64,000 nt of DNA from Liolophura sinensis (taxonomy: Eukaryota; Mollusca; Polyplacophora; Chitonida; Chitonidae). The stretch spans positions 48,101,385 through 48,165,384 of the forward strand of contig NC_088295.1 of NCBI RefSeq assembly GCF_032854445.1, given 5' to 3'. This document shows, piece after piece, positions 1-11,879 of this stretch. A program made the translations under genes and the position numbers. Within the stretch, counting starts at the first letter, position 1; every line of letters starts with the position of its first letter. The notes under the pieces are model-generated. The model did no database searches, was not told the origin of the DNA, and saw only the letters and a list, made by a program, of their open reading frames with translations.

Positions 1-2050
1 ATAGTACCTTCTTTGCAGAACCTTTAATTTCCTACAGATACACATTATGTTCATCATTGTTCAGGCAAATATTTACATCAAGAAAAAGGAAATGTATCAA
101 AACAAAACATTAATGTCCCCCGATATGGGGTTTAGCCTACTGTTCAAAATTTAAGCCAGATTTACTTCTAAATACCAGTTTCTTTCTGGCAAGTATTTAG
201 TCCAGATCTAAGTTAATATCAAGTTGAAGTCTTAATGAAGTCTTAATTTTCACGAAGCGGCCTCTGGTTTCATAGTGGCTGTGCTTACTTGTGTTAGTGT
301 TGGGCAGTTGGGTCATGTTTCTGCTGATGTATTCCACAAGTACAACCTGGGGTTTCCGTATTCGTGTGGGTGGCTATGTGTTTACGTGCTCAACACCTGT
401 ACACTGTTGACCACGTCTGATGTACAGCCGTGAGTTGATGATCAGTGGATGGTCAGACGATGGCCAGTGTAGCGGCACTAACCTGCTAATGGTCATCCCA
501 GGAGGTTCGACACGGCGTCTGGCCAGAAACAACACGTCTAATTTGATGACATAACTTTGAGGGTCTTATATGATCACCAGCTGACCAGGCGTCATGTCCA
601 GCTAAGTTGATTACCCGCTCATTTTCAACACACTGGTCAGTGTCCATGCAAGTTGGCCAATACCCCCAGAGGGCTGGACGTTGATTGAGAACCGCATTAA
701 AACGAAACTCAATCCGAGAACGAAATTGAAACCGAATAGCTCGGATTGGCACTAATGCCCCGCCCAGCAAATGCCCATCTCCCAGGTTGCTTAGTTTTAC
801 ATGAGCCTGGTATACTGGTCCGATATATATGTGATGCTAGGGTGGGGTGGTCGGAGTTAGATTGCTGCAACCGACGTAACCACGTCATTTAGTCATGAAG
901 CACAGGTGGGCTAATTAAGGTGGAATTTGAAACCCAGCACGTTCCAATGTCAAGTGCGTATGTTTCAAATCTCAGTATACATGTAATTACATCGTCCTAA
1001 AGCAAACGCCTCGTTTGCCTTGTTGTGTTCTAGTTTTAAAAATTTGTTAACCAACAATTGCCGTCATCGCCTCGTCCAAAGATAATACTTAATATTACGT
1101 TATACCGTTACACGTCAAAGCATTCATCAGCTATATGACAATACTGATGTTCATTCAACAAAATCAAAACTCTGGACGTTTCATTATTGATATAAATCGA
1201 CTAAGCGAATCTATAAATCAGTTATCATTTAAGTTGCCTATTTGCGCAACTCTTTTTTCCGTCACATGAAAGTATTTTCGTCTTGTATCACGGACTAGTT
1301 CAACGGAGTTCAACGCATGATGCCAACGGATGTTAAGCGCAATACCAAAAAGAAACACTCAGTACGTGTATTTCAACCATGCCCCAGCTACAATTGCTAA
1401 CATATATATGCAATTTGTGCACCCATTATATGTGTGTCCTGTTCTGATTTTTTTTCACAGTGTATTCCAGACATACGTCGACACCACATGTTTCTTCCGT
1501 CAACATGTATAGTCTATGATCCACACCGACACTCTAAACCCCGATTTCGTATCTTGTTATTATTTGGGTGAAGTAATTTCGACAGCTCAAACTGACTATA
1601 CAGATATCCGAGTTACCATTCGCCGCAATACGCCCGTTCTTCTCGTCTACTTACTTCCTTTCTAAGTAGATAATATCAGGGACACTTAAATGTTATCACC
1701 ATTGATCTTAACCATGTATGTAGTAAAGGGTTAGGTTAAAAGGCGTTAAGTTCTAGATATAGCGGCTTATCACGCCCAAGGATCGTAAGTCCAGAGAGAA
1801 TTCGCAGATTCGTACAGAAGGTTGTGTCCTTTATGCAGAGAAAGTGCTGTTTGAACAACAAAAATGGTGGCTGTTGCCTGGAATTAGCACACCAAAAAGC
1901 GGCGTAAAGGCAATGGAAGTATTAGAGTGTGCACGAAAACATGCGCGATGTAGCGTAACGAGTGAATCCAGAATTAGGAACATCTTTTACCGTTATAATG
2001 GTTTGAGACATACAAATTTCATTTTGGCTGATTGACATAAAATGTCATTA
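1..2050. other. Intergenic, no gene recognised
   Basis: Both strands were read. The open frames here are short (under 100 codons), start at random positions and resemble no family I know. No tandem array, tRNA-like head or splice-framed coding block was seen. Confidence 0.5.
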
Positions 2051-2056
2051 AAATTT

Positions 2057-2165
2057 GATTTATTTGATTGGAGTTAAAAGCTGTTTCACTTATACGGCGG
2101 CGGCCAGCATTATGGAAAACATATGGAGATCCACGAACATCAGCAGGCTACTGGCACATCGGTTA
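2057..2165 (-). mobile_element. SINE-A fragment (3' half)
   Basis: A diverged 3' portion of the SINE-A family in minus orientation. It starts with the TTTATTTGATT tail, then shows the family block CACTTATACGGCGGCGGCC followed by AGCATTATGG. The match fades before the tRNA-like head. Confidence 0.75.
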
Positions 2166-3412
2166 AGGGTATAAGACACGTTACACATTTATGCAAATGT
2201 ATAAGCAGTGGCCCTTGATTATTAGCTTGATGTTTAACCTCCATTACATTTAAAATATCCATACTTAAAGCTACATTAAACTTAATGAACTTTCAAAAGG
2301 CATTTTGTGTTTTACACATTAAGGTTTTAGAGGAATGACACAAATACGTGTCAATTTAAGAATAGCACTTCGCCTTAAAAAATGGCAATATACTTGTTAT
2401 ACACACTAGGACATTTATTTCGTTGTCAAGATGTGATTACACGTGGGTAATGTATACTTGTTCTTTTCAGTCAGGTGTTCCCATACAAATCTTAGAGATT
2501 TTTCAGCTTAAATACATGTTTGTTGACCATAATTTATACATTGACACCCCATCAATTACTAGTCCGTTGGCGAGCAATTACTTCTTTGGTGTATTTGTAC
2601 TAATTAGGAAATAACAAGGAATCATTTGTTTTCCGTTAATCGCAAACCCCACCTCTATACATGTAGGTGTTCTTTTTTCATTTGTCCATGATGACATTAA
2701 ACAACGTCGCATTATGTGGTTACTTTTTTGTAAATGCACATTGTATCTGAAACCATTTTAATGTAATGTTATAACCCGGCAAATCTTCTGCAATTAAAGA
2801 AATAAGAGAATGAGTTGGATTGAGCCATACTGTGGTTATTTAATACTTACTGCATATGGTGTATAAGTCAGTTATGTATTTCAGATGGCTGCCATTTTTT
2901 TTACCAAAAATGTCACGGGATCTCGGATTACACGGGAGAAAGGTGCTAACCTTCACTCAACAGCCTATGTTTTAACCCAGCGGAAGATTGCTTGCTACAT
3001 TAAATATCCGTTTCATTGGAATTCTGCACTGGAAATGGTGTTCCCATTCACAGTAACTTAAATTAAAAACAATGGAGAAACTGAAAACACCAAGTAAAAA
3101 GTGTTACTTTGAAAGCTTGCCGTTTTATTGGCCGTGAAAAGCAGAAATTTCAAAGGCCACTGTCCGCGAATGGGTCTAATTTGATCACGCCTGCTTTGCT
3201 GCGGCGAGTGTAGTGGCGCGTATCTCAAATTGCGTATGTTGTGTACAATGATATCCAAACTGGTTTTTATAGTTATGTATAGGCTATATACATATGATCT
3301 TACTTATATTGGATACCGCGCCGTCATGTACATAGTTTCAGTTCTTCACAATGTGGAGTCTATCCATATAGGCCAATATTCTTTATCCAAAGTAGGCTAC
3401 AGTTCATAACTT

Positions 3413-3606
3413 TAATTAAAAGAATACAGAATCGACTCTGATTGGCTGACAGTGGAGATAGGATCAGTCTCTGGATTAAAAAGTGCAGCCTTGTTTACGC
3501 TGGAATAAATGCACCATTCGTAAAACTCAGCTGAGGCAAGGCATAACCTTGACTTGCCTATCTCTCACACCAGCCAATCAGAATCGATTCTGTGTCCTTT
3601 TAAGAA
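3413..3606. repeat. MITE-like inverted-repeat element
   Basis: Two arms of about 45-50 bp face each other. The left arm (3413-3462) contains ACAGAATCGACTCTGATTGG and ends in GAGATAGG. The right arm (3557-3606) is its near reverse complement, starting CCTATCTCTC and containing CCAATCAGAATCGATTCTGT. About 95 bp separate them, with no coding capacity. This is the structure of a non-autonomous DNA transposon or foldback. No clear target-site duplication was identified. Confidence 0.7.
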
Positions 3607-3619
3607 ATAATGTAAATTA

Positions 3620-5555
3620 TAGAGATTTTCATGTAAACACAAGGTTTATCAAAGATATTTCACTTTCCTAAGAGCTAACTTAAAAACAGATGATTGAACA
3701 TTTATCGCGAGTTGAGCATTTGCAAAGGACTTGGAACACTGCAAATCCTTTATGTGTTATGGTATACTTAAAGCTTCAAAATTCCCAAATACATTATCTT
3801 TTAAACAAACAATAAAATTCAAATGTCTCAGGTAACACTATAAAAAAAAAATTGCACTGGAGAGTAACTAACACTAGTCGATGTCCCAACGCCCATTCTT
3901 TATTGGTTCCCAGACTTGTCTTGATTTGAACTGTGTTTTTGGTATTGATTAGTTGTACTAATTTGCCCTGTCATGTAATAATGAAATATTGGCATAAAGC
4001 GTTGAGACTATTGACAAAACGTATCGAGCGTTTTTCGTCATGAGTTCCAAGGTTAAGGAATCCTGCTTCAATATCAGGTTTGTTGAAGGTTAAGTTACAG
4101 TTCTAGACTCTACATGATGATTCACAAGAAATTGTCTAGGTTATACAGAACAAATGCCGCAATACCGGTAATTCTGGTGCATTTGGCATATTTCATTTAG
4201 TGAAAACAATATAGATTTAAGACAGAGAAATCGAACTTGATATAAATATTTATCAGACTATAAAAAAGATTCTCAATTTCTTCATCGTTGCATTCCAACT
4301 TTATGCAGTTTCGAACTTTCGTGCCCATCAAAAAACACATTGAAACAAAAATTGGACACTGCAATTGGAACAGAACGATGGTGAAATAGAGAAGTTTTTT
4401 GTGTTATGTTATTTTCTACCTGTTCTCTACACCAGAAAAATCAACTTCTTAGGCATTCACGATACTATATGTAACAGCTATGAAATAAACGAATATTGCC
4501 ACCTAAATTCTGTGAATTATTTCCTGTCTGTTGCTAAATCAGAGAGGCCGTAGTTTTGTCCACAATAACCTCTTCATGCATATCGATTAAAGAAACTAAA
4601 TGTGCACAATACTAAGGGTGCTACAGTGTAGAAGATTACTCAAGTAACTGAAATATGTGAATCACTCTACAACTTCCTTTCGACAGAAAATTTCCTTGAT
4701 TTATTACTTGATAGATAAAATAGCGTGTCTAGGTAGTTTCTGAAGCAGTCTATCATCGACAGTTGTACGACACGAGGTAGATTTACGACGGATGTAAAAT
4801 ATTGGGTAACCGGAAACGGCCGAGTGAGAACGGTCAGCGCAGCCTTTGAAGTTCCGGTCACGGAGATGAACGAATGAAAGATGTTCGGATAAGATGACCG
4901 CTGCCAGGCTTTTGTATACCCTACTATCTGGGCATTCATCAAAAAGCTGTTAGGCTCATTTATAACTTGTACATAAACCTGGGCAAATCTTCACGCCTCC
5001 GTGAGGGGAAGAATTTTAGTTTTATAGCCAGCACATGGAGTCTTAGATGTGTCCGGGTTTAAGTATCGGTTGGTCCGACTCTAGACTTACGAGCCACGGG
5101 GCCATTGAGATAAGGTGCCATGATTTACGACTCAGTAAACTGTACTTCAGAAAATCTCAAGTGAAGAGGCCTCGAGACTAAGCCTGAGTCCCTTTGAGAG
5201 AATACTTAAAATTTAAGGACAGGGTACACACTTGTACTGCAAAGTTTATTTTCTGAGGGTCAGTGTTCAATATTCACAGTGCATACAAAAGCGATTTATT
5301 GCGCTATTTTTACTTTTTTACTTTAGAATATTATTTAAGTACATTTTAATTTAAACACAAAAGAAACACACTCGGGAATAAAATGAACTGAATTCGATAA
5401 ATTAAGCCAGACATTTCAAGTGAATTTCAATGCACTTCATATTGAAATTGTCTCCATAATTCACCTAATGGAACAAAATGTGCGCAATCACCCTGAGTAA
5501 ATCAAGCATAAAGAAACAGTATTTAGTTGACGCATTACGTTCGGGAAAGGTGGTC
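3620..5555. other. Intergenic, no gene recognised
   Basis: AT-rich sequence with only chance-length open frames. A 91-codon minus frame at 4667-4942 has no recognisable motif. Nothing else was seen. Confidence 0.5.
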
Positions 5556-5559
5556 ATAT

Positions 5560-5660
5560 GTAATTATAATTAGTTTAAAAAGTTGATTTTCGCACAAGGT
5601 AATTAGTATAAAAAGTTAACTTTCGCCCCAGGTAATTAGTTTAGAAAGTTGATTTTTTTT
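5560..5660. repeat. Short tandem repeat, about 3 units of 30-39 bp
   Basis: Three imperfect head-to-tail units built on GTAATTAGTWTARAAAGTTG followed by ATTTTCGC. The first unit is longer and the last runs into a T-rich tract. Non-coding. Confidence 0.75.
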
Positions 5661-7498
5661 TTCAGCATCCAGAATGAGGATGAAGGTTCGAAACTACAGA
5701 TGGAAGACAACTATGTAGAAATTCAGATCTTGTTTTTATTTTTAAATATTTTTCTGTGAATTAATGTATGTAATATAATAATTAGTAGTTTATGTGGTGC
5801 GCCTGTTATCTGCCATTATTTCATCACTACGATGTAATAATTTCTACCCAAGACAGTTATACCAAATATACAATATAACACATATTATGTAAGGTATAGA
5901 AGGCAAATGGAATAAAGTGTGAACTTGATAGGCTCCAACCACGGATACGAACAGCACAAGTCAATGTATCCCCATACATCTCGACAGAACTAAACCCACG
6001 TGGCTTGTCGGATGACATTTGGTCAGCAAATGTGTTAGATATTATTGCTATCTATGCTTTAGTCTGGTATCTTGCTGACTTCGTCAATGTCAGTGCAAAA
6101 GATATATATTGCTCAAGCACGAATGTTTCACGTCATATGCTTTCGGTTAAGAAGTAATGACCCACTCAGGGCTGGACAAAAACCATAATAGGCAGACATA
6201 AATAAATCCAATCTGCTGCATGCTTTTTACTACGAAACAGAATGTTCCAAATCCAAGTTCTTCATCATACAATTTGTTACCACCTGCTTCCATGTAGTAA
6301 TACCAACTGTCGAATTTCAGACATTTTGTACTTTACTTTTGCAAAGAGTACGACATCTAGTGATCAATATTCCACATAAAACTAACCCCTGGCTTTTTTA
6401 ACCGTTTTAGACTATGTATTTGTAATGCGGGGCATCTGAACACAATGATAGAGTATTCTAATTAAATTAACAAATACAAATAAGCAATAAATACAGATGA
6501 ACAAAAATGTGTCACTTTTTATTTTACGACACCATGTGTCTTGTATGCAAATGTTTTATAGCACAGTAACAGAATTTGAGTGGGTTCAAATCCTGAAAAA
6601 TGTTCCATGTACTCATGCAATCATGAATGAAAATAAGTCATTTGCACGAACTTGCTGCATTCTTACTCCCATGTGTCACTGACGAAAGTTGCTGACGATT
6701 TACGTTGGCAATCATTCCTCACATGTACATAGGCATAAACTCATTGAGTCGAGGAAGGTATGTTGCACAAGTTTGTCCTTTTGAAATTACTAAAACGAGC
6801 AAAATCCCACTTTCTGTGAGACAACTGTGGGCTGTACTTCACAAGTATCACGGTAAATAACCTATACATTTATGGGATGTTTCATCAACTGATCACCCTG
6901 CTATATATAATTTTTTATGATTTATAGTAAATCTCCTATACAGCTTCTGATGATTTTCACCCACTGATCGCCATTGTGTACTACAGTCCAAACTGCAGAG
7001 CGATTAGATGGTAAAAAAAATTCCAAGAAATTATGAAGTGATTTGTTGTAATTCCTGTACAAACAAATATCTTCACCATGTCTTTAATTCAGATACTGTA
7101 ATAGTATATACCAAAGTCAGCAGGCTTACTCTATAATTTCGTGCTGTGACACAAAGAATCAGAACACACCTGGATGACAAGAATATGAACAGATTGATAA
7201 TGTAATAGAGACTGCCATCTTAACAATAAGAAAGATTCTTAATTACTGGAGTGGATATTACCAGATAATGTCCAGAATTTGCGTCTTTAAAGGGTTGTCT
7301 CCTTACAGAATTGTGTACATGTGCATACAAAAGAGATCGACGTGATCATGATTTCCTTTATAGATTGTACATAGCACTTTTCACATGACATGTGCGCCCA
7401 ACACATTTTCCAATTTCCAGGAATGTCACACTGTGTCAATGTACGAGTCCACAATAATATTCCATAGAATTTTAAGAAAAGGTTAAATTAAGAAGATA
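5661..7498. other. Region downstream of FJX1, probable 3'UTR and intergenic
   Basis: Plain AT-rich sequence downstream of the FJX1 stop codon. The nearer part presumably holds its 3'UTR. A minus-strand ATTAAA (TTTAAT on plus near 7083) could be a poly(A) signal, but I cannot choose between AT-rich candidates. No other gene was seen. Confidence 0.4.
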
Positions 7499-9328
7499 CT
7501 ATCTCTGGGTAATTCTTTGACACTTTTGAATCTGTTCATAAACGTCCTGTAGGCGTTGTTTTAAAATCTGAATATTTTTATCTGGCATCGGTGGTAAATT
7601 TTCCTCCTGAGATTCGTTTGAATTCAGCAGCTGGTTGAGTTCGCGCTCAAGGCTATCGTCCAGAAACAATCTCTCGATTTCGCGAACAGTCCGTTCTCTG
7701 AACACACACAGAGAAGATATATATTCCTCGTGATACTTGGAATATTTGTCCAACAAACGATAGCCGTGGAACAGGCCAGATTCGTTGTCAAGAAAAACAA
7801 GGATATTGCTGTCTTTGATTTTATGCAAATTATGAGCGGGGAAAGACATCATCTGAGAGTTCCATTGTTGATTAAACATGTTATTTACAATTCTGTCCAA
7901 ATTTGCCGTCAGATAATCGAACATGATTAAATCTGACCACTGCACAAGTTCGCACAATTCTGAAATGCTTTTATTAAGCAATTGCACATCGTGAGGGTGG
8001 ATACTTTTCGCCATTCCCCTCAATTCGGCTGGAATGTAGGCAGGTTCCAGACCATCAATCCACTTCGTGAGCACTACGAGTTTATCCTCCCCCCAATGAG
8101 ACATGGCGATCTCACGGCCAACGCCAGCCCAGATTTTGTCTGAAACTCTTACCGGGACGAGGATGGAAGGAGGGACGTTGTTAATACGTAATAATCTACT
8201 CAGGTAATAGGAGTAGATTTCCCCTTGGATTTGGTCAGTGTTGGGACGATAGCGCGCACAGGCCGTCGACGAATCCCGGAACGTCAGACGACGGTTCTGC
8301 ATGCGACCGCACCCTTCTGTAACCGCCACTACGCTGGTGTCCGCCATCTTCTCCCGCCACTGGTCGTACACCTCATCCCTGAATCCCTTCGGACAGAGGT
8401 TTTCTAATTCCTCCGACCAGAAGACGCCGGAGACAATGTCAACAGGTTTGCTCTGCTGATCCTCGGAGGGACGTACTCTATTGTCAGTCAGTTGACGATC
8501 ACTTGGGAGCTCGCCTTGTGTCGATTCCCCAAGGCCAACAGCTTCCCTAGCCCTGTTATTCCGCACATTGTTGTCCATGGGTGTTCCCTTCGCGGCGATT
8601 TCATCTAAAATATTTGATGATTCCTCCTCGGATTTCCTCGATTTAATACTGTCATATCTGGAGTCCGTTCGCTGAACTGGAACACCCTCATTACTGTATC
8701 CAGAATCCAAGTCTATTCCAGATTGAGATCGTCGCTTGGCGATGTCGTTTAGAAGAGAATCTGTTTCCAGCTGCACAACTCTAATGTCTTTCAAAACTGA
8801 CATAATCTTACTGCGCACAACTTCTTTTTCTTTCCCGCCACCTGAGCGTGTTGTTGTTGTTACTGCTGTGTCTTCTACGTTGAGCAGAGATGCTGCTGCC
8901 AATGAGTCCATGTTATGATAGCTGCCGATGACCGCGGAGTTTGCGGATTCAGAATTGTTTGACCTGGGCTTGTTACGACTGTGAATAAAGCCCTTGTCAT
9001 TGTAATCCGTGTTTACGCTGTCTTCCCAGGGTTCGGGCATTCTCTTCAACCCCAGAACAATTCCTGGGATACCCGAGTCACTTCTGAAGCCAGACCCATT
9101 TCTTCTTCGGTCACTGTTTGAAGAGTACTGTCCGCCAGCGAGTTGGTTCTCCCCAGAAGAGAGGCCTTCCCTCCAGGCGTTTAAAATTCGGGGCGAGCCG
9201 TACCTCTCCTTGTCAAACCCAGTTCTGTACGTTGACGGGCTAGTCGTCCCTGGCAGATGAAATAACACACCTACAACCACACCAAAGGTGAATGCTAGGC
9301 CTGTCATCATTGCTATTTTGCCTGTCAT
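7499..9328 (-). CDS. FJX1: Four-jointed / FJX1-like Golgi kinase
   Basis: A single uninterrupted frame of 609 codons from ATG at 9328 to TAG at 7499. The frame stays open upstream to 9451 but has no earlier ATG; this start has A at -3. Residues about 4-27 form one hydrophobic segment after a short K-containing N-terminus, as in a type II Golgi protein. Residues about 28-295 are a Ser/Asn/Arg/Glu-rich stem of low complexity. The conserved lumenal kinase-like domain runs from about 299 (VFWSEELENLCPKGF) onward, with DYLTANLDR at about 471-479 (catalytic-loop type) and LDNESG around 514, whose DNE triplet is needed for Drosophila Fj kinase activity. Sequons occur near 77, 124, 452 and 571. By family knowledge Fj phosphorylates Ser/Thr in cadherin repeats of Fat and Dachsous in the Golgi, tuning planar polarity and growth. 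Human FJX1 is also intronless. The tail after about 575 is Gln/Glu-rich. No frameshift or missing motif was seen. Confidence 0.95.
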   Translation of the reverse strand: MTGKIAMMTGLAFTFGVVVGVLFHLPGTTSPSTYRTGFDKERYGSPRILNAWREGLSSGENQLAGGQYSSNSDRRRNGSGFRSDSGIPGIVLGLKRMPEPWEDSVNTDYNDKGFIHSRNKPRSNNSESANSAVIGSYHNMDSLAAASLLNVEDTAVTTTTRSGGGKEKEVVRSKIMSVLKDIRVVQLETDSLLNDIAKRRSQSGIDLDSGYSNEGVPVQRTDSRYDSIKSRKSEEESSNILDEIAAKGTPMDNNVRNNRAREAVGLGESTQGELPSDRQLTDNRVRPSEDQQSKPVDIVSGVFWSEELENLCPKGFRDEVYDQWREKMADTSVVAVTEGCGRMQNRRLTFRDSSTACARYRPNTDQIQGEIYSYYLSRLLRINNVPPSILVPVRVSDKIWAGVGREIAMSHWGEDKLVVLTKWIDGLEPAYIPAELRGMAKSIHPHDVQLLNKSISELCELVQWSDLIMFDYLTANLDRIVNNMFNQQWNSQMMSFPAHNLHKIKDSNILVFLDNESGLFHGYRLLDKYSKYHEEYISSLCVFRERTVREIERLFLDDSLERELNQLLNSNESQEENLPPMPDKNIQILKQRLQDVYEQIQKCQRITQR

Positions 9329-9423
9329 ACTTTTTTTTATATAAAACACCTCGGTTGAATCCCTATACCTTGCCTGCACTCGCACACTGAGGGCATTTTG
9401 AGAGGAGCGGTTGATGTACGTAT

Positions 9424-9435
9424 GGTATATATACC
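9424..9435 (-). promoter_or_regulatory. Candidate TATA element upstream of FJX1
   Basis: The perfect palindrome GGTATATATACC lies about 96 bp upstream of the FJX1 ATG. Used as a TATA box it would place transcription start near 9396 and give a leader of roughly 70 nt. TATA-like strings are common in AT-rich DNA, so this is inference from position only. Confidence 0.3.
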
Positions 9436-10620
9436 ACGTCGGACTTCGCAAACAGCTAGTTGTAACTCACACACAATGATTAAATCTTCTTACAATGGTC
9501 TGTCCTGTGTCCCATTCCGTAGAATTATGTGGTCGTATATTGTCATGTGCTCCAATTTACACCGCACTAAAATCGTTTATGACCCCTCAAATCGTTTCAC
9601 CCCAGGCACACCGACCGTCGAGCGGGACGGTCTCTCGGTTTATCCCTTTGTCCCGGCTCAGCTGTCCTTTCGGCCCGCACTGTCTCGCACATAGCTGTCC
9701 GTCGTAAACTTCAAACCGTGCCGACAGCGGCGAACGCTCACCTGAGACCAGCTTTGTTTCCCAAGGACTATTGAGGGTAACGCTGACACATAAACATAAG
9801 GTAATTTCCGACAGTTATGCAAAACGTTTGACATAAACCAATCCCATTGCGTAGGTAACAGCTATCATGTGTGGAGCGCTAGCGAGTTATAGTTCACACT
9901 GAACTCAGGCCACTAGGTGTTGCCAAACTCCACGCGTATGTGTTAACGAAGATTATAGAACCTTGTTTTTCACAAGGTATTCCAACCTTCTTTCGTAGCG
10001 CACTCTGATGTAGTCTGTCATTGAAGTGGTCCCGCATTAGACCTACGTTATGACACCCAGTCCCCGGGAGACGGCACATACAAAGTGTCGGTTATCCGTT
10101 TGCTGGTAGAAGTATGACAGACAAACATCTGTCTACTCTCCTCTCGCTTTATTCAGAAGCACCAAACTTCCAAATGCTTGTCCAATCTTTTAACACTGCG
10201 TAGAAGTACCTGACTACAAACTCCTGTTCATTCCACGTGTGTGTTGATAGAGCGTGTTAGTAGCTGAGGGTGTTGCAGACTGCCCCATGTACCCTCAGGC
10301 TGGGGGCCTCGGTATAGCCCGGGAGCAGTTTAGATTCGTCCCTTCACACTGTCAGATCACAGCCGTAATGATGAATGATGTGAAACTCACACCGGGCCAA
10401 ACGCCGGTGCGCACTGCGCATGTCAGAATCGCGATGCACCAATCTTGAACAAGCTTGCTTGTCTCAGCATTTATTTTTTGCGCTGGATTTGTTTTTTTTG
10501 TCTAAACTCTGTTGGGGTGCTCTCAGGTAGTGCTGTATAGCGTTATCTGTCCTGTTCCTGCTTAGTCATTCGATAATCCACAGTTTACTGCTAGAAGGTA
10601 TAAAATTGGGTATACCAGTC
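9436..10620. other. FJX1 upstream region, no gene recognised
   Basis: Somewhat richer in GC than the flanks and presumably containing FJX1 upstream control sequence. Open frames at 9398-9707 overlap one another and have no family resemblance. No tRNA gene or other element was recognised. Confidence 0.4.
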
Positions 10621-10630
10621 TTGACAGACA

Positions 10631-11346
10631 CAGCAGTACGTTGTGATGACATAATACATTCTAGCATCGCTCAGACAAAAGGCTTTCTGTTAAAGTCTGT
10701 GCAGCGATATACACCGTAGAACTAAAAAGCTACTATACATGTAGAACTAAAAAGCCATGAGGAGAAGTTAATATACCCTGCCAATGATGACAGATCGAAA
10801 ATTGGTTGAGTGAATTTAGGCACTGCAAAATTCATGCACGTACAAATATATTTATGGCTTAGTAGTTCGCACCTTACACTTTATAATTCGCCACGACCTG
10901 TAGCAGCTTGACTGCTTAAGTATAACCATCCCCAGATGGCTCCGTCGGTTGAACGCTGTTCTAGCCGTTCACCCATAAGGTCACACGTTCGAATCCAGCT
11001 CTCGATTCGGCTGTTAGACAAAGTGATTGTCATGTAATTTGTGAATGGCATTGGTTTTTCTTCCAATCATAAACGTACCAGTACTAGAAATAAGTAAAAT
11101 ATTCTTAAGGGAGACACTCAAAAGATTCTGTTAACTTTAACAGAAAGCCTTTTGTCTGAGTGATGCTAGAATGTATTCTGTCATTACAACGTACTGCTGT
11201 GTTATATTCAACATGATATTCTGTTAGTCTTATATAATCTTCATGTTGAATCAATAGAATATATATGTTATATTTAACAGAATAATCTGTTGCAATAACA
11301 GAATACATTATAGCATCACTCAGACAACAGATTTTCTGTTAAAATT
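10631..11346. repeat. Three-armed foldback / MITE complex
   Basis: One block of about 60-66 bp occurs three times with alternating orientation: 10631-10695 (+), 11135-11200 (inverted) and 11289-11346 (+, more diverged). Arms 1 and 2 differ at about 3 of 66 positions. All contain a TCTGAGYGATGCTAKAATGT core beside runs of TAACAGAAA. The 440 bp between arms 1 and 2 holds a tRNA-like SINE head; about 90 bp of AT-rich DNA separates arms 2 and 3. This fits nested or recombined inverted-repeat transposons. Confidence 0.75.
10930..11075 (+). mobile_element. tRNA-headed SINE-like element
   Basis: Shows a polymerase III-type internal promoter: a box A-like TGGCTCCGTCGGTTGAACG near 10936 and a box B-like ACGTTCGAATCC near 10990. 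No cloverleaf could be closed, so it is read as a SINE head rather than a tRNA gene. The downstream body is short and its 3' end uncertain. It sits between the arms of the foldback complex. Confidence 0.5.
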
Positions 11347-11351
11347 ATCAG

Positions 11352-11550
11352 TCAGTTCAAGTCCAGCTGATGCTGGTTTCCTTTCTGGCCGTACGAGGGA
11401 AGGTCTGTCAGCAACCTGTGGATGGTCGTGGGTTTCCCCCGGGCTGTGCCCGGTTTCCTCCGACCATAATGCAGACCGCCGTCGTATAAGTGAAATATTC
11501 TTGAGTACGGCTTAAAAAAACCAATCAAATAAATAAATAAAATAAAATAA
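11352..11550 (+). mobile_element. SINE-A copy, 5'-truncated
   Basis: Starts near the box B end of the head (GTTCAAGTCCAGC) and runs through the body (CCGTACGAGGGAAGGTCTG, GGGTTTCCCCCGGGCTGTGC, CCGTCGTATAAGTGAAATAT) to the tail CTTGAGTACGGC and an AAATAAAT-type A-rich end. Confidence 0.9.
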
Positions 11551-11605
11551 AATTATCAGATTAAGTTTTTGAGTGTACGTCGTATACCATTATAGTCAAA
11601 TAAAT

Positions 11606-11818
11606 GCGCTGTGAGTTCAAGACCAGCCTATACTGGCTTCCTCTCTGGCCGTACGTGGGAAGGTCTGTCAGCAACCTGAGGATGGTCGTGGGTTTCCCCC
11701 GGGTTCTGCCCGGTTTCCACCCACCATAATGCTGACCGCCGTCGTATAAGTGAAATATTCTTGAGTACGGCGTAAAACAACAATCAAAAAAAAAAATCAA
11801 ATAAATGAATAAATATAT
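11606..11818 (+). mobile_element. SINE-A copy, 5'-truncated
   Basis: Second SINE-A in tandem orientation, about 55 bp after the previous one. It begins GCGCTGTGAGTTCAAGACC and ends TTGAGTACGGCGTAAAACAA followed by an A-rich tail. Body blocks match the other copies closely. Confidence 0.9.
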
Positions 11819-11879
11819 TGTATAACTGGTCACGTCCCATTGGGGCTTGACTGATTGGCCTTCTCCAATGTGCTTCACT

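Noticed and set aside
9329-9451. Longer N-terminus for FJX1
   Set aside because: The extended frame has no ATG; its first codon is TTG.
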